From positions 281,193-345,192 of the forward strand of contig CANLOW010000003.1 in NCBI GenBank assembly GCA_947493035.1: a DNA stretch of 64,000 nucleotides, read 5' to 3'. The position numbers and the translations under genes are program-made. Below, piece by piece: positions 1 to 9,854 of this stretch (the stretch's first letter is position 1; every line of letters starts with the position of its first letter). The stretch is from an uncultured Aquimarina sp. (GTDB lineage: Bacteria; Bacteroidota; Bacteroidia; Flavobacteriales; Flavobacteriaceae). The notes below the pieces were generated by a model that saw only the letters and a program-made list of their open reading frames with translations, was not told where the DNA came from and searched no databases.

Positions 1-1373
1 CTTAATCCTGTTTCTAAAATCCAATTTTCGGATATGTCGTAGATATTATTTGTAAACCCTCCAAAGGTTATATCTTTTTGATCTCGCTGTAATGGAGCAT
101 TATCATTTTCATCAAAGTTTGAGGTGTATAGATTAGCACCAATTATCCAATCAGTTTTTTTTGATGCTTTGTTATATGTGATTTCAGTAAAAGTATTTGT
201 TTGTTGACCATTAAAATTGAAATCAGGAATAGTTAAGTCCCTATCGAAAAAAGAGATACTATTTTTTAACTCTAATGAACTGAATGAATCCAATTTTGTT
301 TGATATACAAATTGACTACTTAATCGCTTAGAATTATTTTCTTCTGTATATTGATGAATACCATTTTCACCACTTTCAATTTTAATAATGTCTCCACCAA
401 CTCGATCATCATAGGTACCATTTAATCCGAACCAAACTGTTGTTTTCTCTGATGGATAATAAAATAGTTTAGGGTTGAACGAAATTGATCTTGTTTTAGG
501 TAAATTACTAAATTCATCATCTTCTGGGTCGTATGCTTTTTGGTAATGACCAGAACCGTAAAGTGAAAAACCAAATTTTTCATTCCGTTTACTATAAAAA
601 ATATTAGCTGTGCTTCCTCTTGCTTGGGTTTGTGTAAGCATAATATCTAAAGCAGGTTCTTCATCTGGTGTTTTAGAAATCATATTCACTAAACCAGCGA
701 TTGCACCGCCTCCATATAAAGTAGATGAACTTCCTTTGATAATTTCAAACTGTTTGAGGTCTAAAGGAGGAATTTGCAATATACTTAACCCACTTGAAAA
801 TCCGCTATAAAGGGGGAAACCATCTCTTAAAAGTTGTGTATAACGCCCGTCAAGACCCTGAATTCTAATGTTTGTACTCCCGCTACTTAATGAGGTTTGC
901 TGCATTTGTATTCCTGTACTTTCACGTAGTACCATAGAAATATTTGTAGGATTCATAATAGCTTTCTCCCCTAATTCTTCTGAACCTATAAATTCAATAC
1001 GTGTGGGTGTTTTTTTTATTGTTCTTGTGCTGCGGGTAGATTTAATGATAATTTCTTCTAATGTACTATCGCTTTCTTCTAGTCTAAAAATTAACTCTTT
1101 TTCACTTGGAATTTGAATTACCTCTTCAAAAGTTTTAAAACCCAGAAAAGAAACCGTTATTTGATACTGCCCATAAGGTATATCTGAAAATTTAGTAATG
1201 CCGTCAAAGTTGGTTATAGCTCCTTTATCTAATGACTGAAAATAAACTGTAGCTCCCATTAAAGGTTCGCTTTCTGTCTTTGTAATAACTTTTATTTGTA
1301 CATCTGATATTTGTGCCTGTAGTGATAGGCAAAATATCAGCATGAGCATAGCGCTCAATAAGTATTTATTCAT
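1..1373 (-). CDS. TonB-dependent receptor (3' part outside window)
   Basis: Outer-membrane receptor for energised uptake of a metal chelate or similar ligand. I translated it from an ATG at 1373. Residues 1-20 are a signal peptide ending in LQAQ, about 22-105 form a CarboxypepD_reg-like beta domain, about 110-235 a plug (with a GGGAIAG stretch), and the barrel then starts. The frame is open to base 1, so about 457 residues are visible and the C-terminal barrel is missing. The gene follows a DUF6660-type gene by 50 bp on the same strand, a pairing seen in flavobacteria for heavy-metal receptors (family knowledge). The ligand cannot be read from the sequence. Confidence 0.9.
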   Translation of the reverse strand, partial: MNKYLLSAMLMLIFCLSLQAQISDVQIKVITKTESEPLMGATVYFQSLDKGAITNFDGITKFSDIPYGQYQITVSFLGFKTFEEVIQIPSEKELIFRLEESDSTLEEIIIKSTRSTRTIKKTPTRIEFIGSEELGEKAIMNPTNISMVLRESTGIQMQQTSLSSGSTNIRIQGLDGRYTQLLRDGFPLYSGFSSGLSILQIPPLDLKQFEIIKGSSSTLYGGGAIAGLVNMISKTPDEEPALDIMLTQTQARGSTANIFYSKRNEKFGFSLYGSGHYQKAYDPEDDEFSNLPKTRSISFNPKLFYYPSEKTTVWFGLNGTYDDRVGGDIIKIESGENGIHQYTEENNSKRLSSQFVYQTKLDSFSSLELKNSISFFDRDLTIPDFNFNGQQTNTFTEITYNKASKKTDWIIGANLYTSNFDENDNAPLQRDQKDITFGGFTNNIYDISENWILETGL

Positions 1374-1423
1374 TGAAATATAATTGTGATTAACTAATAA
1401 AGATTTAAAAAAATCGCCTTGTT

Positions 1424-1744
1424 TTAGCTAATTACCTTTGGCGGTTGCCAAATATTAGATTGAAAGTTAAAATTGTAAATAGTCTGATATGTGTTTACTA
1501 TGTCTTTAGTAATTTTAGTGTAAACTATTGTAAGTTCAAAAGAAACTAATGGTGTACAAGTAATTGACATACCGCAACAATTACAAATACAAGTTATAGG
1601 GCAAGAATCATCACTATCTTCTCGGTGATTATGTTCAATATCTGATACCCGATCATGCAGGTCTTCTAAATTTTGACCATCTGAACATGGTTTTGCTGTT
1701 AAAGCAAAAATTATAAAAGCTAGTATAGTGCTTAAAAATCTCAT
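1424..1744 (-). CDS. Small Cys/His-rich secreted protein, DUF6660-like
   Basis: A 106-residue protein with an N-terminal hydrophobic signal (about 1-17), then a short acidic/His stretch (DIEHNHRED) and a Cys cluster (CPITCICNCCG). This layout matches what I recall of the DUF6660 family of small flavobacterial proteins encoded beside TonB receptors. The Cys/His residues suggest periplasmic or membrane-associated metal binding (inference). It is immediately upstream of the receptor ending at the left edge and is probably co-transcribed with it. The function is unproven. Confidence 0.7.
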   Translation of the reverse strand: MRFLSTILAFIIFALTAKPCSDGQNLEDLHDRVSDIEHNHREDSDDSCPITCICNCCGMSITCTPLVSFELTIVYTKITKDIVNTYQTIYNFNFQSNIWQPPKVIS

Positions 1745-2024
1745 TAACTCAAAGATATTGATTTATTCATGCAATGGTTGTGCATTATTAGATGTGGAAT
1801 TGGGTTTATTTATAGGATCTCCACCTTATGACATTAGGTCGAATCAAAATCCAGTATTTTACAGGTATTCCACAGACTATCAATCCCTTTATTAGCTCAA
1901 AACATTTTGGTTTTGGTAATTTTTATCGAAAATCAGACAACTATATTTTAAAGTTTAACTTTTATTGAAATGGAAACATTTACTTCTTTTAACGTTATTC
2001 GATTCGAACTCACGTTTTAACTAA

Positions 2025-3316
2025 ATGGCTAATAACGGATATAATACTTACCATACTTATGTAAAAACTTCTTATGCTTTAGGAATTTAAGAACAGGTAT
2101 TACCGCTAGAATTCATCAATTCTGAACCTCAATCTACATCGAAAGGTTGGGAAGATAAAAAACCAGAAGACTATGTTGGTTGCGAATTTGCTGCTCAAGT
2201 GGAAGCTGATCTTAATAAAGTAAAACGTTACTAGACGAACGATTAAGACAAATGAGCAATGCTTTCTTTGCTTTTGCTCGATTATATCTTACTATTTTAG
2301 AATTCATAGACAAAGACAATTTCAAAAAAATCATATTACAGAATCGTGAAACCGTAATCGATCTCGTTTAGAACCTCCCGATTGATTTTGATAAAGACAT
2401 CATTTGTAAATTACTACAAGTTTCTCCTCATCAATTTAAGATTTGGAAGAACAATCGCCTTTACGCTTGTTTTAAATCATTAGTGGGATATTATACTAAA
2501 CGATTCCCAAATCAAATTTCTCAGAGAGAAATCAATACTTTAAAAAGTATGATGTCTCGTAAAGCATTTGAATCTTGGAGTATTGCTTCAATATGGGGAT
2601 TTAGTTTTAAGAAAAACTTCATATCGATGTCTCGCTCTTCTTTTTATAGATACTGTCTTAAACTGGGTATTTCTCCTAAACGGAAGAAATTCAAGAAAAA
2701 GCGTAAAAGAATCTGTAAAAGCCTCTCAGCCAAATGAAATTGGCATATGGATATTACCGAGTTTAAAACTATAAACAACAAGGTTTTCTACATCCATTCT
2801 GTACTAGATAATTTTTCAAGAAAGATTGTCGGCTATACTATCGAGCGAACTAAAAAGGCTAGATGTAGAATATAAAGCCTTAGACAAGACATACAAAATG
2901 AATTCGAAGTAGATTTTACTACTGATAAAAATCGACCCGATCTTGATCTTATTACTGATGGAGGAACAGAAAATAACAATATCCATGTTAGAAATTTTAT
3001 CCAAAATTCTCATGTGAATATCCATAAGAAAATTGCACTCAAAGAAGTACATTTTTCAAACTCTATAATCGAAGGGAATTTTAAAATGCTTAAAAAGTTT
3101 CTTCGCAGTAGAGGAGAAATTCATTCTTCCAAAACTCAGAAAGCAGTAAATGACTTCGTAAGAATTCACAATGAAAAGAAACCTACTTATCAGCATCAAA
3201 TTCATACTCCTAACGAAGTACATCAAAACCCAGAACTCGCTAATGTAAAACCTGTTTTACAAAAAGTAAATCAAGAAAGACTGATAGCCAATCGTGCGTC
3301 TTGTTGTAAGGTTTAA
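2025..3316 (+). pseudogene. Decayed DDE (rve-type) transposase
   Basis: Stitched across frames, this is one transposase of about 420 residues with a helix-turn-helix N-terminal half and an integrase-core C-terminal half. Visible catalytic pieces are HMDITEF (D), LITDGGTENN (D) and SNSIIEGNFK (E). It is broken by an in-frame TAA at 2088, a frameshift near 2230, a TAG near 2370, a one-base loss near 2735 that destroys the first catalytic Asp frame, and a TAA near 2873. Intact blocks are 2483-2737 and 3014-3316. It resembles IS3-like elements. I could not define its terminal repeats. Confidence 0.8.
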
Positions 3317-3619
3317 AGAACAAAACAGCGTAATTCTCTTCTTTTTTCTTTTTATTCAATTTCAATATCTCAATGAACGTTTATTTCATCTAAAATGATG
3401 AACGAATATATTGTAAATTTCATTTTTTAGAGACCTTGAGAAAAATAATCCTTTATAAAGGTTGCTGACGAATTTCCGTTATAACTGATAACAAACAACT
3501 TATACTCTAAGCCCCTTGTTTTCAATAGCTAACCAATAATAAGCTGTTTAACCCTATTTTCTTTCTCATCACTATGTCCATGAGATGGAGCCCTTGAATA
3601 GACGCTATAAATAAGACTA
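3317..3619. other. Intergenic, no gene seen
   Basis: AT-rich spacer between the dead transposase and the PAP2 gene. I see no convincing reading frame, RNA gene or strong hairpin. It probably contains the lost right end of the decayed insertion sequence. Confidence 0.5.
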
Positions 3620-4225
3620 TCAAAAACGTATCACTCCTGCCATACCAAATGCTTTTCCATCGTATGTGGGGGCAATCGTAAGGTTATCTGTTTTCTTAAA
3701 CGGATACCAAGCAAATAGGTAGTCAAAATGATATACCAATTTTGTTATAGTAATACCAACTGCCGCCCCCATAAGTACGTCAGAAAACCAGTGTGCATCT
3801 TTTGATATACGTATATACGCTATCGCTATAGCAAAACCATAACCACTATAGGCCAATATGGGACTTGTATCTTTAAATTCTTCATACAATACAGTAGCAG
3901 TAGTAAATGAGTAGGACGTATGTGCTGAAGGAAAAGCTGTATTACTTTGACCACTTGGGCGTCTCTTAGAAAAACTTTGCTTTAGCTCTGTGGTCAAAAG
4001 ATCGTTAAGAAATAATGAGATTGTAGCGTTTTTTGTCTGGTCAAACCAATGGTTTTTGGATTTTATTCCTATGATATCTGCTGTATACATCTGTGCTAGA
4101 GGAATAAAGCGCATATAATCATCTATAATTGTGTTATATCCTTGAGCAGTTCTATCTCTAACACCAATTTGCACACGGTTTTCAAAATCAGAATTTGTAA
4201 TGAGAAGCGCTGACCTAGCTAACAC
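3620..4225 (-). CDS. PAP2-family phosphatase, possibly N-terminally shortened
   Basis: Type 2 phosphatidic acid phosphatase-like enzyme that hydrolyses membrane lipid phosphates or diphosphates. The three family motifs are present: KQSFSKRRP, then FPSAHTS, then RISKDAHWFSDVL with the catalytic His and Asp. Hydrophobic stretches between motifs fit a membrane protein. The best start is a GTG at 4225. An in-frame TAA lies seven codons upstream, and the codons between read like continued PAP2 sequence (VIVPSVL). The usual N-terminal signal or first helix is absent, so the gene may be truncated. It starts 31 bp after the receptor stop and is probably in the same transcript. Confidence 0.8.
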   Translation of the reverse strand: MLARSALLITNSDFENRVQIGVRDRTAQGYNTIIDDYMRFIPLAQMYTADIIGIKSKNHWFDQTKNATISLFLNDLLTTELKQSFSKRRPSGQSNTAFPSAHTSYSFTTATVLYEEFKDTSPILAYSGYGFAIAIAYIRISKDAHWFSDVLMGAAVGITITKLVYHFDYLFAWYPFKKTDNLTIAPTYDGKAFGMAGVIRF

Positions 4226-4256
4226 AGAGGGAACAATAACTTACTTCAAAAGACAC

Positions 4257-6671
4257 CTAAAATTTATACTTATACCCGTATCGGATCACTTGTGTTTCAT
4301 AATAGTCATTTGAGGTGTAATTAAAAGTTTCTCCATTCACTTCTTTTTTAATAACCAATGTATTAAACAAGTCTGTAGCATTCAGAAATAACTCCCCCCT
4401 ATTTTTCTGAATAGATTTTTTAATTCCAAAATCAATTGAAAAGCGTGATTTGATTTCTCCTTGTGGTATAATATCTGGTGCTAGGTATATCGAGGTAATT
4501 TGTAAATCAACATTTTTGGGCAAACTGGCAGATATATTCAATTTTATATTACCAGAATATACGGTTTGCTCTTCTGCTGAAAATATATTTTCAATAGGAT
4601 ACTTATTAACTACTGAAAACGCATCAATTTTGTTATAATAACCATTCAGATTTAAGTTTGCAGACCACACCTCTGATATTTCTTTATTGATAACCATTTC
4701 TAAACCTGTATTGAAACTTTTACCTGCATTTTGAGAAGTGTTATATATCAAATTTGAATCCCCTAATGTAGTTGCTATACGTGTAATTGTGCCATCTGAA
4801 ATTCTGTGGTATAAAGCTGTATATAAATAGCCCTTCTCCCATTGATTTTTATAGCCTAATTCAAATGAATTTGTAAATTGTGGGTTTAGCTCTGGATTAC
4901 CTACTTTTATAATTTCAGCGTCATCATATTTTGGGAAAATACGAATATCCACCTCATCGGGTCTATCTACCCTTCTATTATAAAAGGCAGATATTTTATC
5001 TCTATTATTAATCTTATAAGTAATTCTTGCGTTTGGAAATGGTTGGAAGTAGTTATAACCATCACTTTGGTAAGTATTATGATTAGGGTCTACATCATAT
5101 TGCAGATCTACATACTCTACTCTTAAACCTAATTCTGCTTCAAGTCTTTCGGTTTCATAAGTATAATTGGAATATACAGCAGGAATTATTTCTTTATAGG
5201 TCGCTTGACCATCCGCACCTGTGTCTAATACCGAATTTTCGTCAGATGGATTGAACTGCATATCCGTTGGAATAATTCTATTACGAAATTTTAACCCTGT
5301 CTCTAAAAGACCGTGTTTTAAAGGTTTTGCGTAATCAAATGTAACATCAACTACCTTTTGATCTGCTATTAAGAAAAAGGACTCTTGAGTTGTAAAAGAG
5401 GGTGTTGTATTTGTAAAAAAATATTTTTCATCTTCTCTGTCAAATGCATAGTTAAAAGAAGCAGTGAGTTTATGACCTGGCTGTGAAAATTTGTGTTCGA
5501 AATTTACCGAAAACATCGCAGCAGTTAGAACTTCGTCTTCCAAAAACTGCCACAACCTTAATTGTTCAGTAGTTTGTTCGTTATAAAAAGGCTGGTCTCC
5601 ATAATCCATGATGCTTTCTTGACTGAATAGTCCAGAAACCGTTAGTGTGTTAGTATCATTTAAGAACCAATCTACACCTGCCTTCGAAGTGAAAAAATTA
5701 GTGTTTCTATTTCTCTTTAGTTGTTGATTAATAACTTCTCCATCGTCATAAACACGGGTAACAAATTCGTTTTTGTTTAAAGTCTCTGTGTAAAGATTAT
5801 CTGCTTGAAAGAATAAATTTATCTTTTCTTTTCTGTAATTAAGACTTACCGACGGGTTAACCTTTGGCGTAAAAGTATACTGTGGTCTTATTCCGGGTAA
5901 ATTTTCTTTTCGTTCCCACAACGCTCCTAAACCTCCAGTAATACCTATAGTACCATTAAACCCCTCCTGTTTCTCTTTTTTCAAAATTATATTAATAATA
6001 CCAGCATTACCGTTAGCATCATATTTTGCCGACGGATTATTAATTATTTCGATTTTTTCTATTGCAGATGCAGGAATATTATCCAAACCATTTTGATTAC
6101 CAAATCCTGTTATTGCAGATTGCTTTCCATCAATAAGTATGAGAACCTTATTACTACCTCTTAATTGCACTTCGCCTTCTTGGGTGGTAATACCTGGTAG
6201 GTTTTTTAAAGATTGTAGAATTGTACCACCGCTTTGAGAAATATTAGCACTAACAGCATATGTTTTTTTATCCATTTTACTACTAACAGCATCTTTTTTA
6301 GCTACGATTACAACGTCTTCCAACTGTGAAGCATCCTCTATGAGCTGTAAGGTACCTAAATCAAGGAATTGTGAGTTTGCTCCAATGAATATGGTATCAT
6401 TATAGGTCATAAAACCAACAAACGACACCTCAATAATGTAATTATTTGAACTAATATTTTCTATTTGAAATTGTCCATTTTCATCAGTTATTACACCTGA
6501 GACAAAATCTTTATTATCGTTATTATTTTTAAGAACAACATTAACGTAGGCTAACGGCACTTTTAAATCTGCGTCTATTACCTTACCTGATAAGGTTACT
6601 TTATTTGTTTGACCCCAAGAACATAGAGTAAATAGGGCAATTATTAAATTAATACTACTATTTTTTTTCAT
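4257..6671 (-). CDS. TonB-dependent / outer-membrane beta-barrel receptor
   Basis: 804 residues. Signal peptide at 1-20 (CSWGQ), CarboxypepD_reg-like domain at about 25-115, plug at about 130-235 (including LRGSNKVLILIDGK), then a long beta-barrel ending in the aromatic terminus YGYKYKF. It belongs to the outer-membrane beta-barrel family with an OMP_b-brl_3-type barrel. It lies downstream of the two-component genes and upstream of PAP2. IS982 has landed 40 bp before its ATG, so its native promoter is now about 1 kb further away. Co-location with copper efflux genes suggests a metal-related role, but the ligand is unknown. Confidence 0.9.
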   Translation of the reverse strand: MKKNSSINLIIALFTLCSWGQTNKVTLSGKVIDADLKVPLAYVNVVLKNNNDNKDFVSGVITDENGQFQIENISSNNYIIEVSFVGFMTYNDTIFIGANSQFLDLGTLQLIEDASQLEDVVIVAKKDAVSSKMDKKTYAVSANISQSGGTILQSLKNLPGITTQEGEVQLRGSNKVLILIDGKQSAITGFGNQNGLDNIPASAIEKIEIINNPSAKYDANGNAGIINIILKKEKQEGFNGTIGITGGLGALWERKENLPGIRPQYTFTPKVNPSVSLNYRKEKINLFFQADNLYTETLNKNEFVTRVYDDGEVINQQLKRNRNTNFFTSKAGVDWFLNDTNTLTVSGLFSQESIMDYGDQPFYNEQTTEQLRLWQFLEDEVLTAAMFSVNFEHKFSQPGHKLTASFNYAFDREDEKYFFTNTTPSFTTQESFFLIADQKVVDVTFDYAKPLKHGLLETGLKFRNRIIPTDMQFNPSDENSVLDTGADGQATYKEIIPAVYSNYTYETERLEAELGLRVEYVDLQYDVDPNHNTYQSDGYNYFQPFPNARITYKINNRDKISAFYNRRVDRPDEVDIRIFPKYDDAEIIKVGNPELNPQFTNSFELGYKNQWEKGYLYTALYHRISDGTITRIATTLGDSNLIYNTSQNAGKSFNTGLEMVINKEISEVWSANLNLNGYYNKIDAFSVVNKYPIENIFSAEEQTVYSGNIKLNISASLPKNVDLQITSIYLAPDIIPQGEIKSRFSIDFGIKKSIQKNRGELFLNATDLFNTLVIKKEVNGETFNYTSNDYYETQVIRYGYKYKF

Positions 6672-6711
6672 TTTTTTTCTTTTCTAAATAATTTACTTTA
6701 ACTACCTACAA

Positions 6712-6727
6712 ACCTGAGTTCGATTAA
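6712..6727. repeat. IS982 terminal inverted repeat, left
   Basis: Sixteen bases identical to the reverse complement of 7704-7719. The adjacent TACAA at 6707-6711 is the target-site duplication. Confidence 0.95.
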
Positions 6728-7617
6728 AAAATAGCGAGCTGACTAGTATGTTCAGTTTTGAATTTTAAGGATGGTTTTTTAGGTAAGAAACTATATGCGA
6801 TAAGCCCTGATATCATATTTGTAATGAAATTCTCGAAGCTTCTATGTCTAGAATGTTCGACCTGACAAATATTTTTTAACTCATCGTTAACCGTTTCAAT
6901 CAATGATCTTTTTCTTAAAAGAATCTTATCATTTATACTCATTAAAGAGTTTTTCATGTTACTTCTAATGTGTGTAAATAGCTGAATCCCATCAATAAAT
7001 AGGTTTTTCATAAGCTCTTGACCTACATATCCCTTATCTCCAAACAGTTTGCCAAATATTTTTTGAATGAAGTTTTGATTTTTTAAAGGATCTCGATCAT
7101 CAGTATTGGCTTGAGAAATAGTAAAGTTTAGAATTTCTCCTTTGTCATTGATAATAATATGAAGCTTAAATCCATAAAACCATCCCATTGAAGACCTTCC
7201 GGTGGTTGCAATTCCCTTAAAGACTTTATTACGTTTGATTCTCTTATTTTTACAAACACGTATTGGTGTTGAATCTATAAACGAGATACCTGTACAATCA
7301 CCTAGAGCGTATGTTTTTAAAAACAATGTCATCGCCATTACTGATTGTTGCATTAACTCTGTAAACCGATTATAGGATACAGTTTGTGGAAATTCAGTAT
7401 TCATATGCTTTTGTACATAAAAAATGTAAAAATGCTTGAATGTCCTAAAACCACTAAGATGAAAAATTACTGAAATCGTAATAACTTCACTCATACTCAT
7501 TTTGGAAGGGCGTTTTGCTTTGTTTCCAAGGAGTTGAGCATCAACAATTTCTGAATATTCAAGACAAAATTCATCGATTAAACAGAAAATATCTGTAATT
7601 TTAGACTGATCGATCAT
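6724..7617 (-). CDS. IS982-family transposase
   Basis: 297-residue DDE transposase that catalyses cut-and-paste movement of the surrounding element. The catalytic triad is visible as D115 (FIDSTPI), D194 (GDKGY) and E241 (IETVNDEL), with normal IS982 spacing and length. The frame is complete, so the element may be active. The stop codon lies just inside the left inverted repeat, and about 90 bp separate the start from the right repeat. Confidence 0.95.
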   Translation of the reverse strand: MIDQSKITDIFCLIDEFCLEYSEIVDAQLLGNKAKRPSKMSMSEVITISVIFHLSGFRTFKHFYIFYVQKHMNTEFPQTVSYNRFTELMQQSVMAMTLFLKTYALGDCTGISFIDSTPIRVCKNKRIKRNKVFKGIATTGRSSMGWFYGFKLHIIINDKGEILNFTISQANTDDRDPLKNQNFIQKIFGKLFGDKGYVGQELMKNLFIDGIQLFTHIRSNMKNSLMSINDKILLRKRSLIETVNDELKNICQVEHSRHRSFENFITNMISGLIAYSFLPKKPSLKFKTEHTSQLAIF

Positions 7618-7703
7618 AAGTAGATTTATTGGTTAATGATTAAAATTCAACACTTTAATTTACCAAAAATCTACTTTTTTTATACCATAAAATCAGCTAA
7701 ATA

Positions 7704-7719
7704 TTAATCGAACTCAGGT
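7704..7719. repeat. IS982 terminal inverted repeat, right
   Basis: Perfect inverted copy of the left end, followed at 7720-7724 by the second TACAA target duplication. Confidence 0.95.
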
Positions 7720-7830
7720 TACAACTTTCTCTTATGCTATCGCAAAAGAAGGTGAAAGAATAGTATAAATAAAGTAATATTACTTGTAAGCAAACATGTT
7801 TTTATTTAATAATTCAAAAGTGCAATATGT

Positions 7831-7854
7831 TTCTAAAGAAAATTTAAAGATTTT
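7831..7854. promoter_or_regulatory. Candidate response-regulator box, copy 2
   Basis: TTCTAAAGA, one variable base, then AATTTAAAGATTTT. It differs at one base from 9831-9854. Two TAAAGA half-sites are 11 bp apart, the helical spacing usual for OmpR/PhoB-type tandem sites. It lies just past the kinase stop. Without IS982 it would be about 150 bp upstream of the receptor gene that starts at 6671. Confidence 0.55.
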
Positions 7855-7857
7855 GAT

Positions 7858-9120
7858 TTATTCATTAAAGTCTATTTGGAAACTATGGAGTTGTTCGCTT
7901 TCGAGAAAACGATAAGAAGGTGTAAAACTGTAATACTTACAAATTTTGTTCACTATAGAAAGACCCAGCCCTGTTGCCTTTTTAGTTGCTCCCTCTTTGT
8001 AAAAACGTTCAAATATCTTTTCTGGGTTATCTATTAACGTAGCTCCAATATTGGATACCCGAAACATCAAAGTGTTTGCTTTTATATGAATTTCACTTTC
8101 GGGCTGACTGTATTTAATAGCGTTTCCGAGTAAATTATTGAATAGAACCTCGGCTAGATAAGGGTCCATTTTTACGTGAGCATCTTCAGTTACCTCGATT
8201 TGAAATGTGTTTTTAGATATCCCCTGAAAGTCTTTCACTCGCCCACTTATAAACTGATTTAAGTTTATGGCTTTGGGATTTGCAAATTGGTCGTTATCAA
8301 TTTTCGCAAGTAATATGAGGCGTTGATTAAGTTGTGTTAAACGTTTTATATCTTCCTGTATCGAGCTTAATTCTTCATATTGCTTATCAGAAATATCATT
8401 TTCATTAATGATGTTTTCAATCTTGGCTTGTATTATTGCAAGTGGTGTTTGCGCCTCATGCGATACATCTTCCGTAAATTGTTTTAAGTTATTATAGTCA
8501 CTTCTAATTTTTGTTACAAGCTCGTTTAGTCCATTATTAAGGTCATTAAACTCTTGTATTTTTGAAAGTTCAAAAACTATAGGCTCTTTGGTGTCAAATG
8601 AAAAGTTTTTCAACTTGTTAAGGCTACTAAAAAAAGGGTACCACAATTTTTCATTTCTAGACTTATTTATAAAAAATAGAATTAGGAATGCTATTGCCAA
8701 AATGGATAAAAATGAAATGGCAATACCCATAAAAATATCTTCAGACTCAACAACTAAAACTCGGACTTTAATCTCATAAACTCCGTTTACAGTCTTGGTA
8801 GATTTAGATAATTCCCTAAACAATTCGACTTCGTCCTGCCTGGGGTCATATATCATAGTATCCCTAACTTGAGTAGGACGTATATCCGTTATTTGCTTAA
8901 TGGATAGAATGGGTTGAATAGTTTTAGGCGCTTTGCCCTGTTCAATATTTTGCTCAATAAAAGCTACCTGTGAATAAAGTTCTTCTTCAATCGCGTTATC
9001 AAGGAGATTTTTGGTGTAAATAAATAAAGCTGCAGCTGTAAGCAATAGCAAAGCCGAACTCATTAAAAGAAAATTTATAGATGCACTACGTAGTAACCTT
9101 TTTGTTATTTTTCGTGCCAT
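7858..9120 (-). CDS. Sensor histidine kinase
   Basis: 420 residues. Transmembrane helices at about 13-36 and 131-152 enclose a roughly 95-residue periplasmic sensor domain. H221 in SHEAQTP is the phospho-acceptor. The ATP-binding domain shows an N box (LLGNAIKYS) and a G box (GLGLSIV). It phosphorylates the response regulator encoded directly upstream, whose stop abuts this start, so the two form one operon. Neighbouring copper efflux genes make a metal-sensing role likely, by analogy with CusS (inference). The sensor domain shows no obvious Met/His metal cluster. Confidence 0.9.
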   Translation of the reverse strand: MARKITKRLLRSASINFLLMSSALLLLTAAALFIYTKNLLDNAIEEELYSQVAFIEQNIEQGKAPKTIQPILSIKQITDIRPTQVRDTMIYDPRQDEVELFRELSKSTKTVNGVYEIKVRVLVVESEDIFMGIAISFLSILAIAFLILFFINKSRNEKLWYPFFSSLNKLKNFSFDTKEPIVFELSKIQEFNDLNNGLNELVTKIRSDYNNLKQFTEDVSHEAQTPLAIIQAKIENIINENDISDKQYEELSSIQEDIKRLTQLNQRLILLAKIDNDQFANPKAINLNQFISGRVKDFQGISKNTFQIEVTEDAHVKMDPYLAEVLFNNLLGNAIKYSQPESEIHIKANTLMFRVSNIGATLIDNPEKIFERFYKEGATKKATGLGLSIVNKICKYYSFTPSYRFLESEQLHSFQIDFNE

Positions 9121-9795
9121 CTACTCTGCTATAAATTTATAACCACTTCCGTAAGCTGTTTTAATATATCTTGCCCCTGCCCCTTTAAGTTTCTTTCGGA
9201 GGTTGTTGATATGCACGTATATAAAATCAAAATTATCTAGCAAGTCGCTATTATCTCCCCAAAGGTGTTCGGCAATTATCCCTTTGGAAAGTACCCGTCC
9301 TTGATTTGAGATAAAAAACAAAAGCAAGTCATATTCTTTCCGAGTAAGTGTGATAGCTTTATCTTCAACATAAACAGTTCTGGAACTTGTATTTACTCGT
9401 ATTTCATGAAATTCTATAGTGTCACTACCACCAAACTTACCACGCCTCAACACAGCTTTTATACGAGAGTTAAGCTCTGCAAGGTGAAAGGGTTTTGTAA
9501 TATAGTCATCTGCACCCAAGTCAAGACCTTCTAACTTATCTTCTAACGAACTGTTTGCTGATATAATAACTACACCTACTTTCTTTTGCTCCTTTTTTAT
9601 TATTCTCAATATCTCAAGACCACTTCCTGTATCTAAATTAACATCTAGTACAATGATGTCATAGTCGTAAAGTGCTATTTTTTGTTGCGCCTCGTAAAAG
9701 TCTGAAGCGACCTCACATACATTACCATCTCTATCCAAATAGGTTTGGATAGAGCTTTGTAATGCTTTTTCATCTTCAGCAATAAGTATTTTCAT
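9121..9795 (-). CDS. OmpR-family response regulator
   Basis: 224 residues. The receiver domain has an acidic pocket near residues 7-9, phospho-acceptor D51 (IIVLDVNL) and conserved K101 (TKPF). The C-terminal winged helix includes LTRKEYDLL and HLWGD, as in OmpR/PhoB/CusR DNA-binding domains. It is the first gene of a two-gene operon with the histidine kinase. The repeated 24-bp box 36 bp upstream suggests autoregulation. Likely targets, from matching boxes, are the receptor at 4257-6671 and the cusA operon (inference). Confidence 0.93.
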   Translation of the reverse strand: MKILIAEDEKALQSSIQTYLDRDGNVCEVASDFYEAQQKIALYDYDIIVLDVNLDTGSGLEILRIIKKEQKKVGVVIISANSSLEDKLEGLDLGADDYITKPFHLAELNSRIKAVLRRGKFGGSDTIEFHEIRVNTSSRTVYVEDKAITLTRKEYDLLLFFISNQGRVLSKGIIAEHLWGDNSDLLDNFDFIYVHINNLRKKLKGAGARYIKTAYGSGYKFIAE

Positions 9796-9800
9796 TTATA

Positions 9801-9808
9801 CAAAGTTA
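9801..9808 (-). promoter_or_regulatory. -7 element (TAACTTTG) for the regulator operon
   Basis: On the minus strand TAACTTTG matches the Bacteroidota -7 consensus TAnnTTTG and lies only 5 bp before the ATG, predicting a leaderless or near-leaderless transcript. No TTG is found at -33. The tandem box at 9831-9854 occupies about -35 to -58, where an activator would sit. Confidence 0.45.
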
Positions 9809-9830
9809 ATTGAATAAATATAGTTGTAGA

Positions 9831-9854
9831 TTCTAAAGATAATTTAAAGATTTT
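9831..9854. promoter_or_regulatory. Candidate response-regulator box, copy 1
   Basis: Near-identical (23 of 24) to 7831-7854, with two TAAAGA half-sites 11 bp apart. It is immediately upstream of the response regulator promoter, consistent with autoactivation. Confidence 0.6.

Larger units (their letters stand above)
6712..7719 (-). mobile_element. IS982-family insertion sequence, complete
   Basis: A 1008-bp element bounded by perfect 16-bp inverted repeats, ACCTGAGTTCGATTAA at 6712-6727 and its complement at 7704-7719. It is flanked by a 5-bp direct repeat TACAA at 6707-6711 and 7720-7724. It carries one intact transposase gene. Perfect ends, target duplication and open frame indicate a recent insertion. 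It sits between the histidine kinase gene and the receptor gene. Confidence 0.95.

Noticed and set aside
1998..2010. GATTCGAAC matching part of the tRNA T loop, considered as a distant left attachment site
   Set aside because: Nine bases only, no further tRNA-Arg match, so most likely chance.
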